A stretch of DNA of 64,000 nucleotides from Bin55 sp963667455. GTDB lineage: Bacteria; Pseudomonadota; Gammaproteobacteria; Pseudomonadales; Azotimanducaceae. Below, in pieces: positions 54,486 to 63,121 of the stretch (within the stretch, counting starts at the first letter, position 1; every line of letters begins with the position of its first letter). The stretch is taken from assembly GCA_963667455.2 (NCBI GenBank), contig CAXXFR010000019.1, positions 124,001 through 188,000 of the forward strand, read 5' to 3'. The position numbers and the translations under genes are program-made. Below the pieces are notes generated by a model. The model was not told the DNA's origin. It saw only the letters and a program-made list of their open reading frames with translations, and did no database searches.

Positions 54486-54962
54486 GTTCTTCCTCGTTGG
54501 GTGTTGATGCTCACGTCGATCTTCACACCGTCTTGGTCGTGTCTTTTACTTATATCACAGTTCAATCGACGTGCTACGAAACGTAACACTTAGACGGTGC
54601 CAAACGCGCGTTGTACGCCGGCTCAATGGAGGATCCCAAGGTGCTCGGCCTTGGAGTCCAAGCACGTAGTTGCCATGCGGTTGGGGAACTACTTGGAGAA
54701 TTGGTGGACTAAGTGTTCAGACTGAAGGAAAAAGGCTTGGCAGAAAGCCGACTGCAAAGAATCAAGAGAGTACCTGTTCGCTGACCGACTTCTCTCAAAG
54801 TCCAACAATCTCCTTTTTTGGGACCCCTTCAGTGCACAGGTGCCTAAAGTCCCGGTGACCTTTTGACTAATCCCTCCCTCTGATCCTCCAGAAAGTCACC
54901 GGGACGCCTTTGCGACGATAGTCGACTGGCGAAACAGCCTCCTCACGTCGTCTGCTACGAAT
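54486..54962. other. Gene-free stretch with a large inverted repeat
   Basis: About 480 bases with only broken short frames, some coding-like (for example a 28-codon frame from 54628 and others shifted to 54865), suggesting decayed genes. The inverted repeat at 54850-54904 is noted separately. Confidence 0.45.
54850..54904. repeat. Inverted repeat TCCCGGTGAC/GTCACCGGGA with 35-base loop
   Basis: TCCCGGTGAC (54850-54859) and GTCACCGGGA (54895-54904) are perfect 10-base inverted repeats, extended by CTTTT/AGAAA-like bases with mismatches. Flanks GGTGCCTAAAG and CGCCTTTG resemble mirrored ends. A miniature mobile element or REP-type hairpin is possible; no transposase accompanies it. Confidence 0.5.
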
Positions 54963-55382
54963 CTACCACTCTCCTATGTTGGGTAGCGATGCCCAGGGTT
55001 CTTCCGGAGCGAGTGGTGCTCCGTCTTGTAGAAGCTCGATCGATATGCCGTCTGGGGATCTCACGAACGCCATGTAGCCATCTCGCGGTGGACGATTGAT
55101 GGTCACTCCTCCATCCTTCAACCTCTTGCAGGTCTCATAGATGTTTTCGACCTTGTAGGCAAGATGTCCGAAGTTTCGGCCGCCTGTCAGTGATTCTGGA
55201 TCCCAGTTATAGGTGAGCTCGACTTGAGCATCTTGATCACCGGGTGCTGCGAGAAAGACCAGTGTGAACCTTCCCGCTTTGTTCTCGATTCTTCTGAGCT
55301 CAGTCAGTCCCAAGAGGTCGCAATAGAAGGCGAGTGAAGCGTCGATGTCGGCGACGCGGACCATTGTGTGCAGATACTTCAA
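54963..55382 (-). CDS. gloA: Lactoylglutathione lyase (glyoxalase I)
   Basis: Converts the hemithioacetal of methylglyoxal and glutathione to lactoylglutathione. Metal ligands are visible in LHTMVRV (His), VELTYNW (Glu), FGHLAYKV (His) and SIELLQDG (Glu). A TTG at 55382, preceded by GGGAG at 6-7 bases, gives MKYLHTMVRV, matching family N-termini; an upstream ATG at 55433 would add an unrelated 17 residues. About 139 residues. Divergent from the SDR gene. Confidence 0.93.
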   Translation of the reverse strand: MKYLHTMVRVADIDASLAFYCDLLGLTELRRIENKAGRFTLVFLAAPGDQDAQVELTYNWDPESLTGGRNFGHLAYKVENIYETCKRLKDGGVTINRPPRDGYMAFVRSPDGISIELLQDGAPLAPEEPWASLPNIGEW

Positions 55383-55529
55383 GACAGTTCTCCCAAGTCG
55401 TCGGCCGGAATCAATGCTAGCAAATCGTCCCAATTCTTCGTAGTAATCTAGTCGATAGTCAAACCGGCTGTGGACAGCTTGAGCAGAGTCCTCGACGAAT
55501 CGTCAGGAAGGCCTTTGGCAAGGAGAAGT

Positions 55530-56327
55530 ATGGATCTTCAGAACAAGGTTTGTGTGATTACTGGAGGTGCCAGCGGTATCGGTAAGGCTTGCACGATGGC
55601 GTTTGTCGAGAAGGGTGCACGGGTTTGCGTGGCCGACATCAATCTTGATGGCGCCCGCGAAGTCGCCGCATCGATTCCTAACGGCTTGGCTGTCGGCTGT
55701 GACGTGGGTGTCGAAAGCGATGTCAATAGATTGGTTGAGGTTTGCAACAGCGAACTGGGTCCAGTCGATGTCTTCTTCAGCAACGCCGGAATCGGTGGAG
55801 GTGGGGATCCCCTCGAATCCAAGATCGAAGACTGGGACCGTCAGTGGGCAGTCAACGTGATGGCACACGTGTACGCGATTCGAGCAGTGTTGCCCGACAT
55901 GCTTGAACGAGAGTCCGGCTATTTGCTGCACACAGCATCAATGGCGGGTATTCTGACAACTCACGGCAATGCAACCTATGCGACGACCAAACATGCTGTG
56001 GTTGGACTTGCGGAGTGGAATTCAATCACCTACCACCACCGAGGAGTGCGAACATCGCTCCTTGCACCGTTGGGTGTCAGAACTCCAATGCTGGGAAATT
56101 CACAATCAGCTTGGGTGTCCAGCGCGGCGGGTCCATTACGAGAACCCGAAGAAGTGGCGGACATGGTTGTGGATGCTGTGAGAGAAGAACGATTTCTGAT
56201 TCTCACTGACGACATCGCGCAGACTTGGATGGACCGCAAGGCGAACGACCTGGAAAGGTGGTTGAACGGAATGCGTCGATTGCAACAGAAGATAGAAGAC
56301 GCCCGTTCCAAGGGATTGGACGACTAA
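55530..56327 (+). CDS. Short-chain dehydrogenase/reductase
   Basis: This 265-residue classical SDR has the NAD(P)-binding TGGASGIG at 11-18, the NAG motif (SNAGIGGGGD), catalytic Ser in HTASMAG and YATTK. It starts at ATG 55530 with AGGAG at 55521-55525; an earlier TTG at 55470 lacks support. Asp at the end of strand 2 (VADINL) suggests NAD preference. Substrate unknown. Confidence 0.92.
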   Translation: MDLQNKVCVITGGASGIGKACTMAFVEKGARVCVADINLDGAREVAASIPNGLAVGCDVGVESDVNRLVEVCNSELGPVDVFFSNAGIGGGGDPLESKIEDWDRQWAVNVMAHVYAIRAVLPDMLERESGYLLHTASMAGILTTHGNATYATTKHAVVGLAEWNSITYHHRGVRTSLLAPLGVRTPMLGNSQSAWVSSAAGPLREPEEVADMVVDAVREERFLILTDDIAQTWMDRKANDLERWLNGMRRLQQKIEDARSKGLDD

Positions 56328-56389
56328 GTACCGTGGATTAGCGATCCCTTGATCATTGCACTAATCAACTAGACAGAGCAGTCAGGTGG

Positions 56390-56466
56390 TGGTCGGAGTG
56401 GCCGGATTTGAACCGGCGGCCTCTGCCTCCCGAAGGCAGCGCTCTGCCAAACTGAGCTACACTCCG
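56390..56466 (-). tRNA. tRNA-Pro (anticodon CGG)
   Basis: On the minus strand the acceptor CGGAGTG (56460-56466) pairs with CACTCCG (56394-56400), followed by discriminator A and an encoded CCA (56390-56392). The anticodon stem CTGCC/GGCAG encloses TTCGGGA, giving anticodon CGG, with G37 typical of proline tRNA. The T arm GCCGGTTCAAATCCGGC is standard. 77 bases including CCA; it reads Pro codon CCG. Confidence 0.97.
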
Positions 56467-56637
56467 AACCCGTTCAGCATTCTACTTTTTGGATGAGGTT
56501 TCGGCTCGTTTGTTGCGTCTTCGCCAATTAGTCTGTTTGTCCAGGTCTCGTGCGATTGGACCAATCGAAGAGTCCTGCGTTCAGAAACCCGAATCTCCTG
56601 ATCGATCAGCTATTCAACCTCGGGAGGGGTAACCGCT

Positions 56638-57639
56638 TTACTTCAGTCGGCAAACAGCAATTTCTGCCAGTGTTTCCAACCCGGATCTGTGTGGACTTTC
56701 GGCGATGCCGTTCAACGAATCGATGGCCAGTCGGGTGTGTTCCATGGCTTTGGCCCTGGTGTAGTCCAATGCACCCGATGCCCTTACCGACTCAATTACC
56801 TCCTGCAAGCTTTCGGTCGTTCGCTCGGTGATTGCGTGCCGAATGCACGCGGCATGATGGCGGAGGCCGGTTTTCATTGCAATGATGAGAGGCAGAGTCG
56901 CCTTGCCTTCACTCAGATCGTCTCCAACATTCTTGCCCATGGACTCGCTCGATCCGGCATAGTCCAGCAAATCGTCGATCAGCTGGTAGGAGAGTCCGAA
57001 GTGCAGACCGAAGGATCGGAACTTGTTGGCACAAGAACCATCTGCGCCGCCAAGAACTGCGCCAGTGTGCGTGGCAGCTTGAAACAACATGGCGGTTTTG
57101 CGCCGAATGATGTCCATGTACTGAGCTTCCGTAATTCTTGTGTTCCCAACGTTCTGCAGTTGAAGCACCTCACCTTCTGCAATCACATTGGTCGCATCGC
57201 TGATGATCGACATGAGCGGCATAGATTGGATTTCCACCATGAGCTGAAACGCCCGGGAGTACAAGAAATCGCCGACCAGAATGCAAGCCGAATTTCCCCA
57301 AACCGCATTGGCGGTTCTGCGGTTGCGGCGGCGCATCGATTGATCCACAACGTCATCGTGTAGCAGTGTTGCGGTGTGAAGGAATTCGATCAGAGCTGCT
57401 AGCTTGATGTGGTCGGTGCCGTCGTAGTTGCAAGCCAGAGCCGATAGCATGGCCATCAGTGGACGCAAGCGTTTTCCACCGGAATGGACGATGTGCTGAG
57501 CAATTTCCAAGACCAAAGGAACGTCGGAACGTAATTCCCGTTCGATCAGGGCATCAACCTGCTGAAGGTCACTGCCGCAGATTGAGCGGACCTGCTCTAG
57601 GCTTGGAGCGGTCAGAAGTTCGGCTAGGTCAGCACTCAT
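56638..57639 (-). CDS. ispB: Octaprenyl-diphosphate synthase
   Basis: Makes the long prenyl chain for ubiquinone. The 333-residue protein has both aspartate-rich motifs, LLHDDVVDQSMRRR and LIDDLLDYAG, GGKRLRP for substrate binding and typical helices. It is divergent from rplU, as in many gammaproteobacteria. Length and motifs are complete. Chain length (C40 or other) cannot be read from sequence alone with certainty. Confidence 0.95.
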   Translation of the reverse strand: MSADLAELLTAPSLEQVRSICGSDLQQVDALIERELRSDVPLVLEIAQHIVHSGGKRLRPLMAMLSALACNYDGTDHIKLAALIEFLHTATLLHDDVVDQSMRRRNRRTANAVWGNSACILVGDFLYSRAFQLMVEIQSMPLMSIISDATNVIAEGEVLQLQNVGNTRITEAQYMDIIRRKTAMLFQAATHTGAVLGGADGSCANKFRSFGLHFGLSYQLIDDLLDYAGSSESMGKNVGDDLSEGKATLPLIIAMKTGLRHHAACIRHAITERTTESLQEVIESVRASGALDYTRAKAMEHTRLAIDSLNGIAESPHRSGLETLAEIAVCRLK

Positions 57640-57894
57640 CTTGGGAGTCTCTGGGTTTCGGAAATAGCAGTTACGATTGTTGGTCCGAATACTTCAAGGA
57701 ACAGTGATGCGAAGACATGCTGTGGCCATGGGGCGGTGTCGAACGCCACATGCTTTCTATTTTCGCCGAACTCACAAGCGAAGATTTCAATCGGATTCAA
57801 TGCTAAAATTATCGTTCGTACTCGCTTGGCTACACCTTGGCGGGTTTTCTTTACGCATTTGTTCTTGTCTAACGACTGCAACGTGGGCGACTTG

Positions 57895-58236
57895 ATGTAC
57901 GCAGTTTTCGAAAGTGGTGGTAAGCAGCACCGTGCCTCGCAAGGCGACCTATTGTCGTTGGAACGATTGCACGCGGAACCCGGGGATACAGTGTCCTTCG
58001 ATACGGTCATGTTGGTCGGTGATGGTGAACAGGTGTCGATCGGCAAGCCGTATCTGACTGATGTGCGCGTCATGGCCGAAGTCGTAAGGCATGACCGTGC
58101 CAAGAAAATCCAAGTGATCAAGTTTAAGCGGCGCAAGAACTACTTGCGAAGAGCGGGACACAGGCAAGATCTCACTGTGGTCAAGATCACGGAGATCAAC
58201 AGCAACAGCAACGAGGAAGACATCAATGGCACATAA
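57895..58236 (+). CDS. rplU: 50S ribosomal protein L21
   Basis: This 113-residue large-subunit protein begins MYAVFESGGKQHRASQGD and contains KIQVIKFKRRKNYLRRAGHRQ, the family's RNA-binding part. ATG 57895 is chosen; upstream codons in the same frame lack homology. Its stop (58234-58236) lies inside the start of rpmA, overlapping by 11 bases, which is unusual and implies coupled translation. Confidence 0.97.
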   Translation: MYAVFESGGKQHRASQGDLLSLERLHAEPGDTVSFDTVMLVGDGEQVSIGKPYLTDVRVMAEVVRHDRAKKIQVIKFKRRKNYLRRAGHRQDLTVVKITEINSNSNEEDINGT

Positions 58237-58483
58237 GAAAGCCGGGGGTAAGACTCGAAATGGTCGTGATTCCGAAGCCAAACGACTTGGCGTGAAGAAG
58301 TACGGTGGCGAACAAGTGCGAGCTGGCAACATACTCGTTCGACAGCGAGGGACCAAGATCCACGCAGGCGAGAATGTGGGTTGTGGTAACGACCACACGC
58401 TGTTTGCAAAGTCTGACGGAACGGTTGTCTACAGTACCTACGGCAGTCCCACACGAAACTACGTTAGCGTCTCTCCCGCCTAA
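58226..58483 (+). CDS. rpmA: 50S ribosomal protein L27
   Basis: The 85-residue protein begins MAHKKAGGKTRNGRDSEAKR, matching L27 exactly in pattern; L27 lies near the peptidyl-transferase centre. The GAGGAAG ribosome-binding site at 58212-58218 is inside rplU. It is followed by obgE after 52 bases, the usual rplU-rpmA-obgE order. Confidence 0.98.
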   Translation: MAHKKAGGKTRNGRDSEAKRLGVKKYGGEQVRAGNILVRQRGTKIHAGENVGCGNDHTLFAKSDGTVVYSTYGSPTRNYVSVSPA

Positions 58484-58497
58484 GCCGTTCCCAACTT

Positions 58498-58529
58498 AGT
58501 CTCCGAGTCTTTATGACTTCAAGGAGACT
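58498..58529 (+). promoter_or_regulatory. Hairpin sequestering the obgE ribosome-binding site
   Basis: AGTCTCC (58498-58504) pairs with GGAGACT (58523-58529), and inside it AGTC (58506-58509) pairs with GACT (58515-58518) around TTTAT. The outer 3' arm contains GGAG (58523-58526), the only good ribosome-binding site for obgE ATG 58536. The structure could limit translation of obgE; no experimental basis. Confidence 0.45.
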
Positions 58530-58535
58530 CCCCCT

Positions 58536-59702
58536 ATGAAGTTTGTCGACGAAGTCACTGTCGTTGTCGCTGCCGGTAACGGTGGTAGTGGTTGTTTGAG
58601 CTTTGCACGACGCGCGAACTTCGCCAAGGGCGGACCCGATGGTGGAAACGGCGGGACCGGAGGGAGCGTCTATCTCGTAGGCGACTCTTCGCTCAATACA
58701 CTAGTGGATTTTCGGTTCCAACCTCGTCTCAAGGCAGACAACGGACAACCGGGTGGCAGTTCGAACAAGAGTGGGAGTAATGGCAAGCCACTGGAAGTTC
58801 GGGTTCCATGCGGCACTACGGTCATCGACGAAGAGACGTTGCATCTCATTGGAGATGTCACAGAACCCAAACAAAGACTGTGCGTTGCCGAAGGCGGGGG
58901 CCCGGGTAGGGGAAACGCATCGTTCAAATCCAGTACCAACCGAGCTCCTCGACAAACAACAAGGGGAGGTGCGGGAGCCACTAGGCAGCTTAGACTGCAA
59001 CTACGGGTGCTGGCTGATGTGGGATTGTTGGGAATGCCGAACGCCGGAAAGTCCACGTTGGTCAATGCCATCTCGGCATCGCGACCGAAGATCGCCGACT
59101 ATCCGTTTACTACGCTTCATCCCACGCTGGGTGTCGTTCGCCCGAATCCAGAGCAGAGTTTTGTTGTTGCCGATGTACCCGGTCTGATCCGTGGGGCGTC
59201 TCAAGGACAAGGACTCGGACCTCGGTTCATGCGTCACTTGACTCGAACTTCAATTCTCTTGCACTTGATCGACGTAAATCCTGTCGATGGAAGCGACCCT
59301 TGCACCAATATCGTTGACATCGAGCAGGAGTTGCAGCTATACAGCGAGACTCTGGCGGCTACGCCAATTTTCACAGTTGTTACGAAGATTGATACGGTTT
59401 CTAACGATCAAGTTGAAGAAGTCACACGAAAATTGTCCGAGATTCGTCCCAACCGGCCAATTTTTGCAATTTCGTCAATAACGGGTGCCGGCATGAAGGA
59501 GTTCCTTAACTATGTCGGTAACAGTGTTGACGAGAACAGGCAATCTGCCGCTAGAGATGCGGACTCGATGGCGGAAGACCAACAACGCGACACCAAGTTG
59601 GCGCAAGATGTGGCGGATCGTTCCCTAGAGGAACGTCGTGCGTTGGCTAGCGAGTTCGATTCAGATCCAGACGAGCCAGAAGTGGTCTGGCGTAGAACCT
59701 AG
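58536..59702 (+). CDS. obgE: GTPase Obg/CgtA
   Basis: This essential GTPase couples ribosome assembly and stress response. Glycine-rich Obg domain (GGPDGGNGGTGGSVYLV), then the G domain: GMPNAGKSTLV (G1), PFTTLHPT (G2), VADVPGLI (G3), TKID (G4) and ISSITG (G5). The 388-residue length includes a charged C-terminal tail ending in VVWRRT. Its TAG (59700-59702) shares CTAG with the stop of the convergent rpsT. Confidence 0.98.
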   Translation: MKFVDEVTVVVAAGNGGSGCLSFARRANFAKGGPDGGNGGTGGSVYLVGDSSLNTLVDFRFQPRLKADNGQPGGSSNKSGSNGKPLEVRVPCGTTVIDEETLHLIGDVTEPKQRLCVAEGGGPGRGNASFKSSTNRAPRQTTRGGAGATRQLRLQLRVLADVGLLGMPNAGKSTLVNAISASRPKIADYPFTTLHPTLGVVRPNPEQSFVVADVPGLIRGASQGQGLGPRFMRHLTRTSILLHLIDVNPVDGSDPCTNIVDIEQELQLYSETLAATPIFTVVTKIDTVSNDQVEEVTRKLSEIRPNRPIFAISSITGAGMKEFLNYVGNSVDENRQSAARDADSMAEDQQRDTKLAQDVADRSLEERRALASEFDSDPDEPEVVWRRT

Positions 59703-59968
59703 GAAGGTGCCAGGAGTCTTATCTTCTGATTGAGCCTGGACTTGTGGCGGGCGGCTTTGTTTCTGTGAACTAGCCCTCTGTTGACCATCGAATCAATGAC
59801 GGGAACAGCGTCTTTGTATGCACTGGTGGCCGCTTCGTAATTGCCGCTGGCGATCAGTGCTTCGACTTGCTTGACGCTTGTGCGGAATCGACTTCTATGA
59901 CGCATGTTTCTCGCGCGATGATCACGAGCTTGGCGAGCACGCTTTCTTGCTTGAGCAGTGTTGGCCAA
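59699..59968 (-). CDS. rpsT: 30S ribosomal protein S20
   Basis: The 89-residue protein ANTAQARKRARQARDHRARN... to HKNKAARHKSRLN-like end (HRNKAARHKSRLN) is S20. The start is TTG at 59968, preceded by GAGAGGA at good spacing; this matches the TTG start used by many rpsT genes, where S20 regulates its own translation. An ATG five codons upstream lacks homology. Convergent with obgE, overlapping by 4 bases. Confidence 0.95.
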   Translation of the reverse strand: MANTAQARKRARQARDHRARNMRHRSRFRTSVKQVEALIASGNYEAATSAYKDAVPVIDSMVNRGLVHRNKAARHKSRLNQKIRLLAPS

Positions 59969-60109
59969 GGGCAGTCCTCTCAACTCACTAAGGATCGTGC
60001 CGAGATCCGTCTCGAATCCAGCACGGCGGCGCAGAATTATACTCGGCTGATCTCATTCAGCACGAGTGTCCTGGTGTCACTCGAATCCAATAGTCACGAG
60101 TAACTCCCC

Positions 60110-61681
60110 TTGGAAACGAAAGATCCGAGAGACGAAGAGGCCACCAGTCAGACTCTTGCAGGACGTAGCCTGACAGTCGCCACACTCACTGGATCTTCGA
60201 GAGTACTCGGCCTGTTGCGGGATGTCGTCTTCTCGTCCTTCTTCGGGGCAGGGCACGTCGCTGACGCATTCTTCGTTGCGTTTCGCATCCCAAATTTTTT
60301 CAGGCGCTTGCTAGCTGAAGGAGCGTTTGCTCAAGCGTTCGTACCGGTTCTTTCAGATATTCAGGAGAAACAGGCTCGCGAGGAAGTTGAGCTCTTTGTC
60401 CGAACCGTCGCTGGGAATTTCGGGGTTGTTCTTGTAGCTATCTGTGTGGTGGGAGTCTTGCTGGCTCCCGTCCTCGTGATCACATTCACTCTGGGTGCCT
60501 GGCAAGACGATCCGCGTCAAGCGCTTGCCTCCGACTTGCTTCGAATCATGTTTCCTTACCTGGGACTCATCTCGTTTACAGCATTCGCAGGCGCAATTCT
60601 CAATAGCTTCAATCGGTTCTCCGTACCTGCCTTCACTCCGATTCTGCTGAATGTCGCCCTCATCGCTGGTGCCTTGGCGGGAGCACGCACACTCGACAAC
60701 CCCGTCTATTCGTTGGCTTGGGCAGTAATCATCGCGGGTGTGCTCCAATTTGCCGTACACATGCCGTCGCTCGCGACTCTCAAATTGCTGAGGCTACCGA
60801 GAATCGATTGGAAGGCAGAGGGAACGAAACGCCTGCTGAGATTGCTGGGTCCAGCTGTATACGCAGCTTCCGCCGGTCAAATCAACATCTTGATCGGGAC
60901 CATACTCGCAGCTCAGTTGGTCGTCGGTAGCGTGTCTTGGCTCTACTACGCTGATCGTCTCATCGAGCTGCCGGTTGGAATGATCGCCATCGCCATTCAG
61001 ACGGTCGTGCTTCCCAGACTCTCCCGCCTGCACAGCAAAGGTGCGGATTCCGAATTCCGGAGCAGTCTAGCTTGGGGAGTCCACATCGGGATTCTCTTGG
61101 GACTTCCAGCTACCGTTGGACTATGCATGATCGCCACTCCGCTCGTCTCGACATTGTTCTTTCACGGTGCATTTACTACTGACGATGTGCGTATGACTGC
61201 CATTGCATTGCAGGCGTTTGCTGTAGGTTTGTTGCCGCTCATGCTGGTCAAGATTGCAGCTCCGGGGTTCTACGGTCGACAAGACACTGCAACTCCGTTC
61301 AAGTACGCGACAATCGGAATCGCGGTCAACATCGTTGTGAGTTTGTGTTTGTTTCGATTGATCGGACACATTGGAATTGCGTTGGCAACCAGCATCGCAG
61401 CGATCGTTCACTCCTTGTTGCTGCTCTGGGGTCTAGCGCGACGCTCTGATATGGAACTGAACCGCGAGCTGGTAGTGGTGTGCCTGCAAGCAACGGCTGG
61501 ATGTATTGCAATGGCTTGTGTTGTGTATCTGCTGTCGCCCGATGTGGACTATTGGCTAACGACCGGAGTGATGCAACGGATTGGATGGCTTTCGCTCTTG
61601 ATGTCGGCCGCATTGGCCTCGTACTTTGTAGTCCTCTTGGCGGTCGGGGTTCGACCCTTGAAGCTCTGGAGGCAGGTGTAG
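60110..61681 (+). CDS. murJ: Lipid II flippase MurJ
   Basis: Moves lipid II across the inner membrane for peptidoglycan synthesis. The 523-residue MVF-family protein has about fourteen membrane segments and the start SLTVATLTGSSRVLGLLRDV with GAFAQAFVPVL. The start is TTG 60110, directly after an in-frame TAA at 60101; no better upstream start exists. It is divergent from rpsT and 9 bases before ribF. Confidence 0.95.
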   Translation: METKDPRDEEATSQTLAGRSLTVATLTGSSRVLGLLRDVVFSSFFGAGHVADAFFVAFRIPNFFRRLLAEGAFAQAFVPVLSDIQEKQAREEVELFVRTVAGNFGVVLVAICVVGVLLAPVLVITFTLGAWQDDPRQALASDLLRIMFPYLGLISFTAFAGAILNSFNRFSVPAFTPILLNVALIAGALAGARTLDNPVYSLAWAVIIAGVLQFAVHMPSLATLKLLRLPRIDWKAEGTKRLLRLLGPAVYAASAGQINILIGTILAAQLVVGSVSWLYYADRLIELPVGMIAIAIQTVVLPRLSRLHSKGADSEFRSSLAWGVHIGILLGLPATVGLCMIATPLVSTLFFHGAFTTDDVRMTAIALQAFAVGLLPLMLVKIAAPGFYGRQDTATPFKYATIGIAVNIVVSLCLFRLIGHIGIALATSIAAIVHSLLLLWGLARRSDMELNRELVVVCLQATAGCIAMACVVYLLSPDVDYWLTTGVMQRIGWLSLLMSAALASYFVVLLAVGVRPLKLWRQV

Positions 61682-61690
61682 AATTCGGCG

Positions 61691-62638
61691 ATGGAAATCA
61701 TCCGTGGATTGCACAACATCCGTGAGCGGCACAGGGGATTTGTTAGCACGATCGGCACGTTTGATGGCATCCATCGCGGACACAAGAAGCTGCTCGAACT
61801 CTTGGCTCAACGAGCTCGGGAGCATCAAACTCAAAGTCTGCTCGTAACCTTTGAACCTCAACCACGGGAGTACTTTCGCGGAGCGTTGGTTCCTGGGCGG
61901 TTGACCCGTTTTCGCGAGAAGATAGCGCTTCTCAGTGAAGAAGATCTTGATCATGTTCTTTGCATAGCTTTCAACGAACGTACTCGCAGCATCAGCGCTA
62001 CGGTTGTCATCGAAACGTTTCTGGTCGGAATGCTCGCCATCAAGCACTTGATTGTTGGAGACGACTTTCGATTCGGAAGAGATGCCGAAGGCGACTATCA
62101 GATGCTTCTCAAAGCTGGTCGACAGTTCGGATTCGGCGTGAGCCAAACACCGACATTGGAGCAGGAAGGAGAGCGAGTCTCCAGCACGCGAATTCGCGAA
62201 CTGCTCGCCGAAGGGAGTTTTGATCAAGCGGCCAGCTTGTTGGGGCGACCATACTTCATGATGGGAACCGTGGTCAGAGGTCAACAATTGGGCAAGACTC
62301 TTGGAATTCCAACTGCGAACATTCGACTTCAACGCTATCGAAGTGCGATCGAGGGCATTTTTGCGGTAACTGTGCAGGGACTGGACAGGGAGTATCTAGG
62401 ATCCGCTTACGTTGGAACGAGACCCACAATTCACGGAACGGATCCACTGCTGGAGGTGCATCTATTCGACTTTAACGGTGACATTTACGGAGAACGGCTG
62501 AAAGTGACATTTCTGAAGAAGTTCCGCGACGACGTTGCCTTCGATTCGCTAGCAGAGCTACACGAGCAGATGTGCCGAGATTTGTCCGATGCTCGAGAGT
62601 GGTTCCGATCTCAGGGGAGAGTGGCCCAAGGGGCTTGA
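61691..62638 (+). CDS. ribF: Bifunctional riboflavin kinase/FAD synthetase
   Basis: Makes FMN and FAD. The 315-residue protein has an N-terminal nucleotidyltransferase domain (TIGTFDGIHRGHKKLLE with HxGH motif, SSTRIRELLAEG) and a C-terminal riboflavin kinase domain (GTVVRGQQLGKTLGIPTANI). Starts at ATG 61691. In many gammaproteobacteria ileS follows; here lspA follows directly after 3 bases. Confidence 0.97.
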   Translation: MEIIRGLHNIRERHRGFVSTIGTFDGIHRGHKKLLELLAQRAREHQTQSLLVTFEPQPREYFRGALVPGRLTRFREKIALLSEEDLDHVLCIAFNERTRSISATVVIETFLVGMLAIKHLIVGDDFRFGRDAEGDYQMLLKAGRQFGFGVSQTPTLEQEGERVSSTRIRELLAEGSFDQAASLLGRPYFMMGTVVRGQQLGKTLGIPTANIRLQRYRSAIEGIFAVTVQGLDREYLGSAYVGTRPTIHGTDPLLEVHLFDFNGDIYGERLKVTFLKKFRDDVAFDSLAELHEQMCRDLSDAREWFRSQGRVAQGA

Positions 62639-62641
62639 GTT

Positions 62642-63121
62642 GTGGAAATTCGTCGTTCTTTGCCTTGGTTTGTACTCAGCGCGATCGTTCTAGTAATAGA
62701 TCAAGTCACCAAGTTGGCGGCTTTCCACTGGCTTACCATTGCAGATACGCCTGTGTTGCCTTTCCTCAGTTTGACATTCGCGTGCAATACGGGCGCGGCG
62801 TTCGGCTTTCTGCAAGGATTCAGTAGTGGCTTGGCAATACTCGGGATATTGTTTGCCGTTGGCTTCTCCTACGCGATTATCACTCTAACGGAAGATAGAA
62901 AGATTGAAGGAGTTGCGTTCTCGCTAATTCTGGCAGGAGCTGTAGGTAACGTCATTGACCGCCTGTGGCGAGGCTGCGTCGTTGACTTCATTCACGTCTA
63001 CTACGGCGAATGGAGTTTTCCGATCTTCAACGTAGCCGACTCGGCAATCACAATCGGCGTTGGATTTTGGATATTGGCGTTGATTAAGTACAGGGGTGAA
63101 CCAGCCCCTGATCCGGACTAG
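62642..63121 (+). CDS. lspA: Lipoprotein signal peptidase (signal peptidase II)
   Basis: The 159-residue inner-membrane aspartyl protease removes signal peptides from prolipoproteins. Catalytic aspartates lie in GNVIDRL and FNVADSAIT; CNTGAAFGFLQ and VVDFIHVYYG are also characteristic. Starts with GTG 62642, three bases after ribF. Four membrane helices. Substrates such as the SPOR lipoprotein and BamD are encoded in this window. Confidence 0.97.
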   Translation: MEIRRSLPWFVLSAIVLVIDQVTKLAAFHWLTIADTPVLPFLSLTFACNTGAAFGFLQGFSSGLAILGILFAVGFSYAIITLTEDRKIEGVAFSLILAGAVGNVIDRLWRGCVVDFIHVYYGEWSFPIFNVADSAITIGVGFWILALIKYRGEPAPDPD

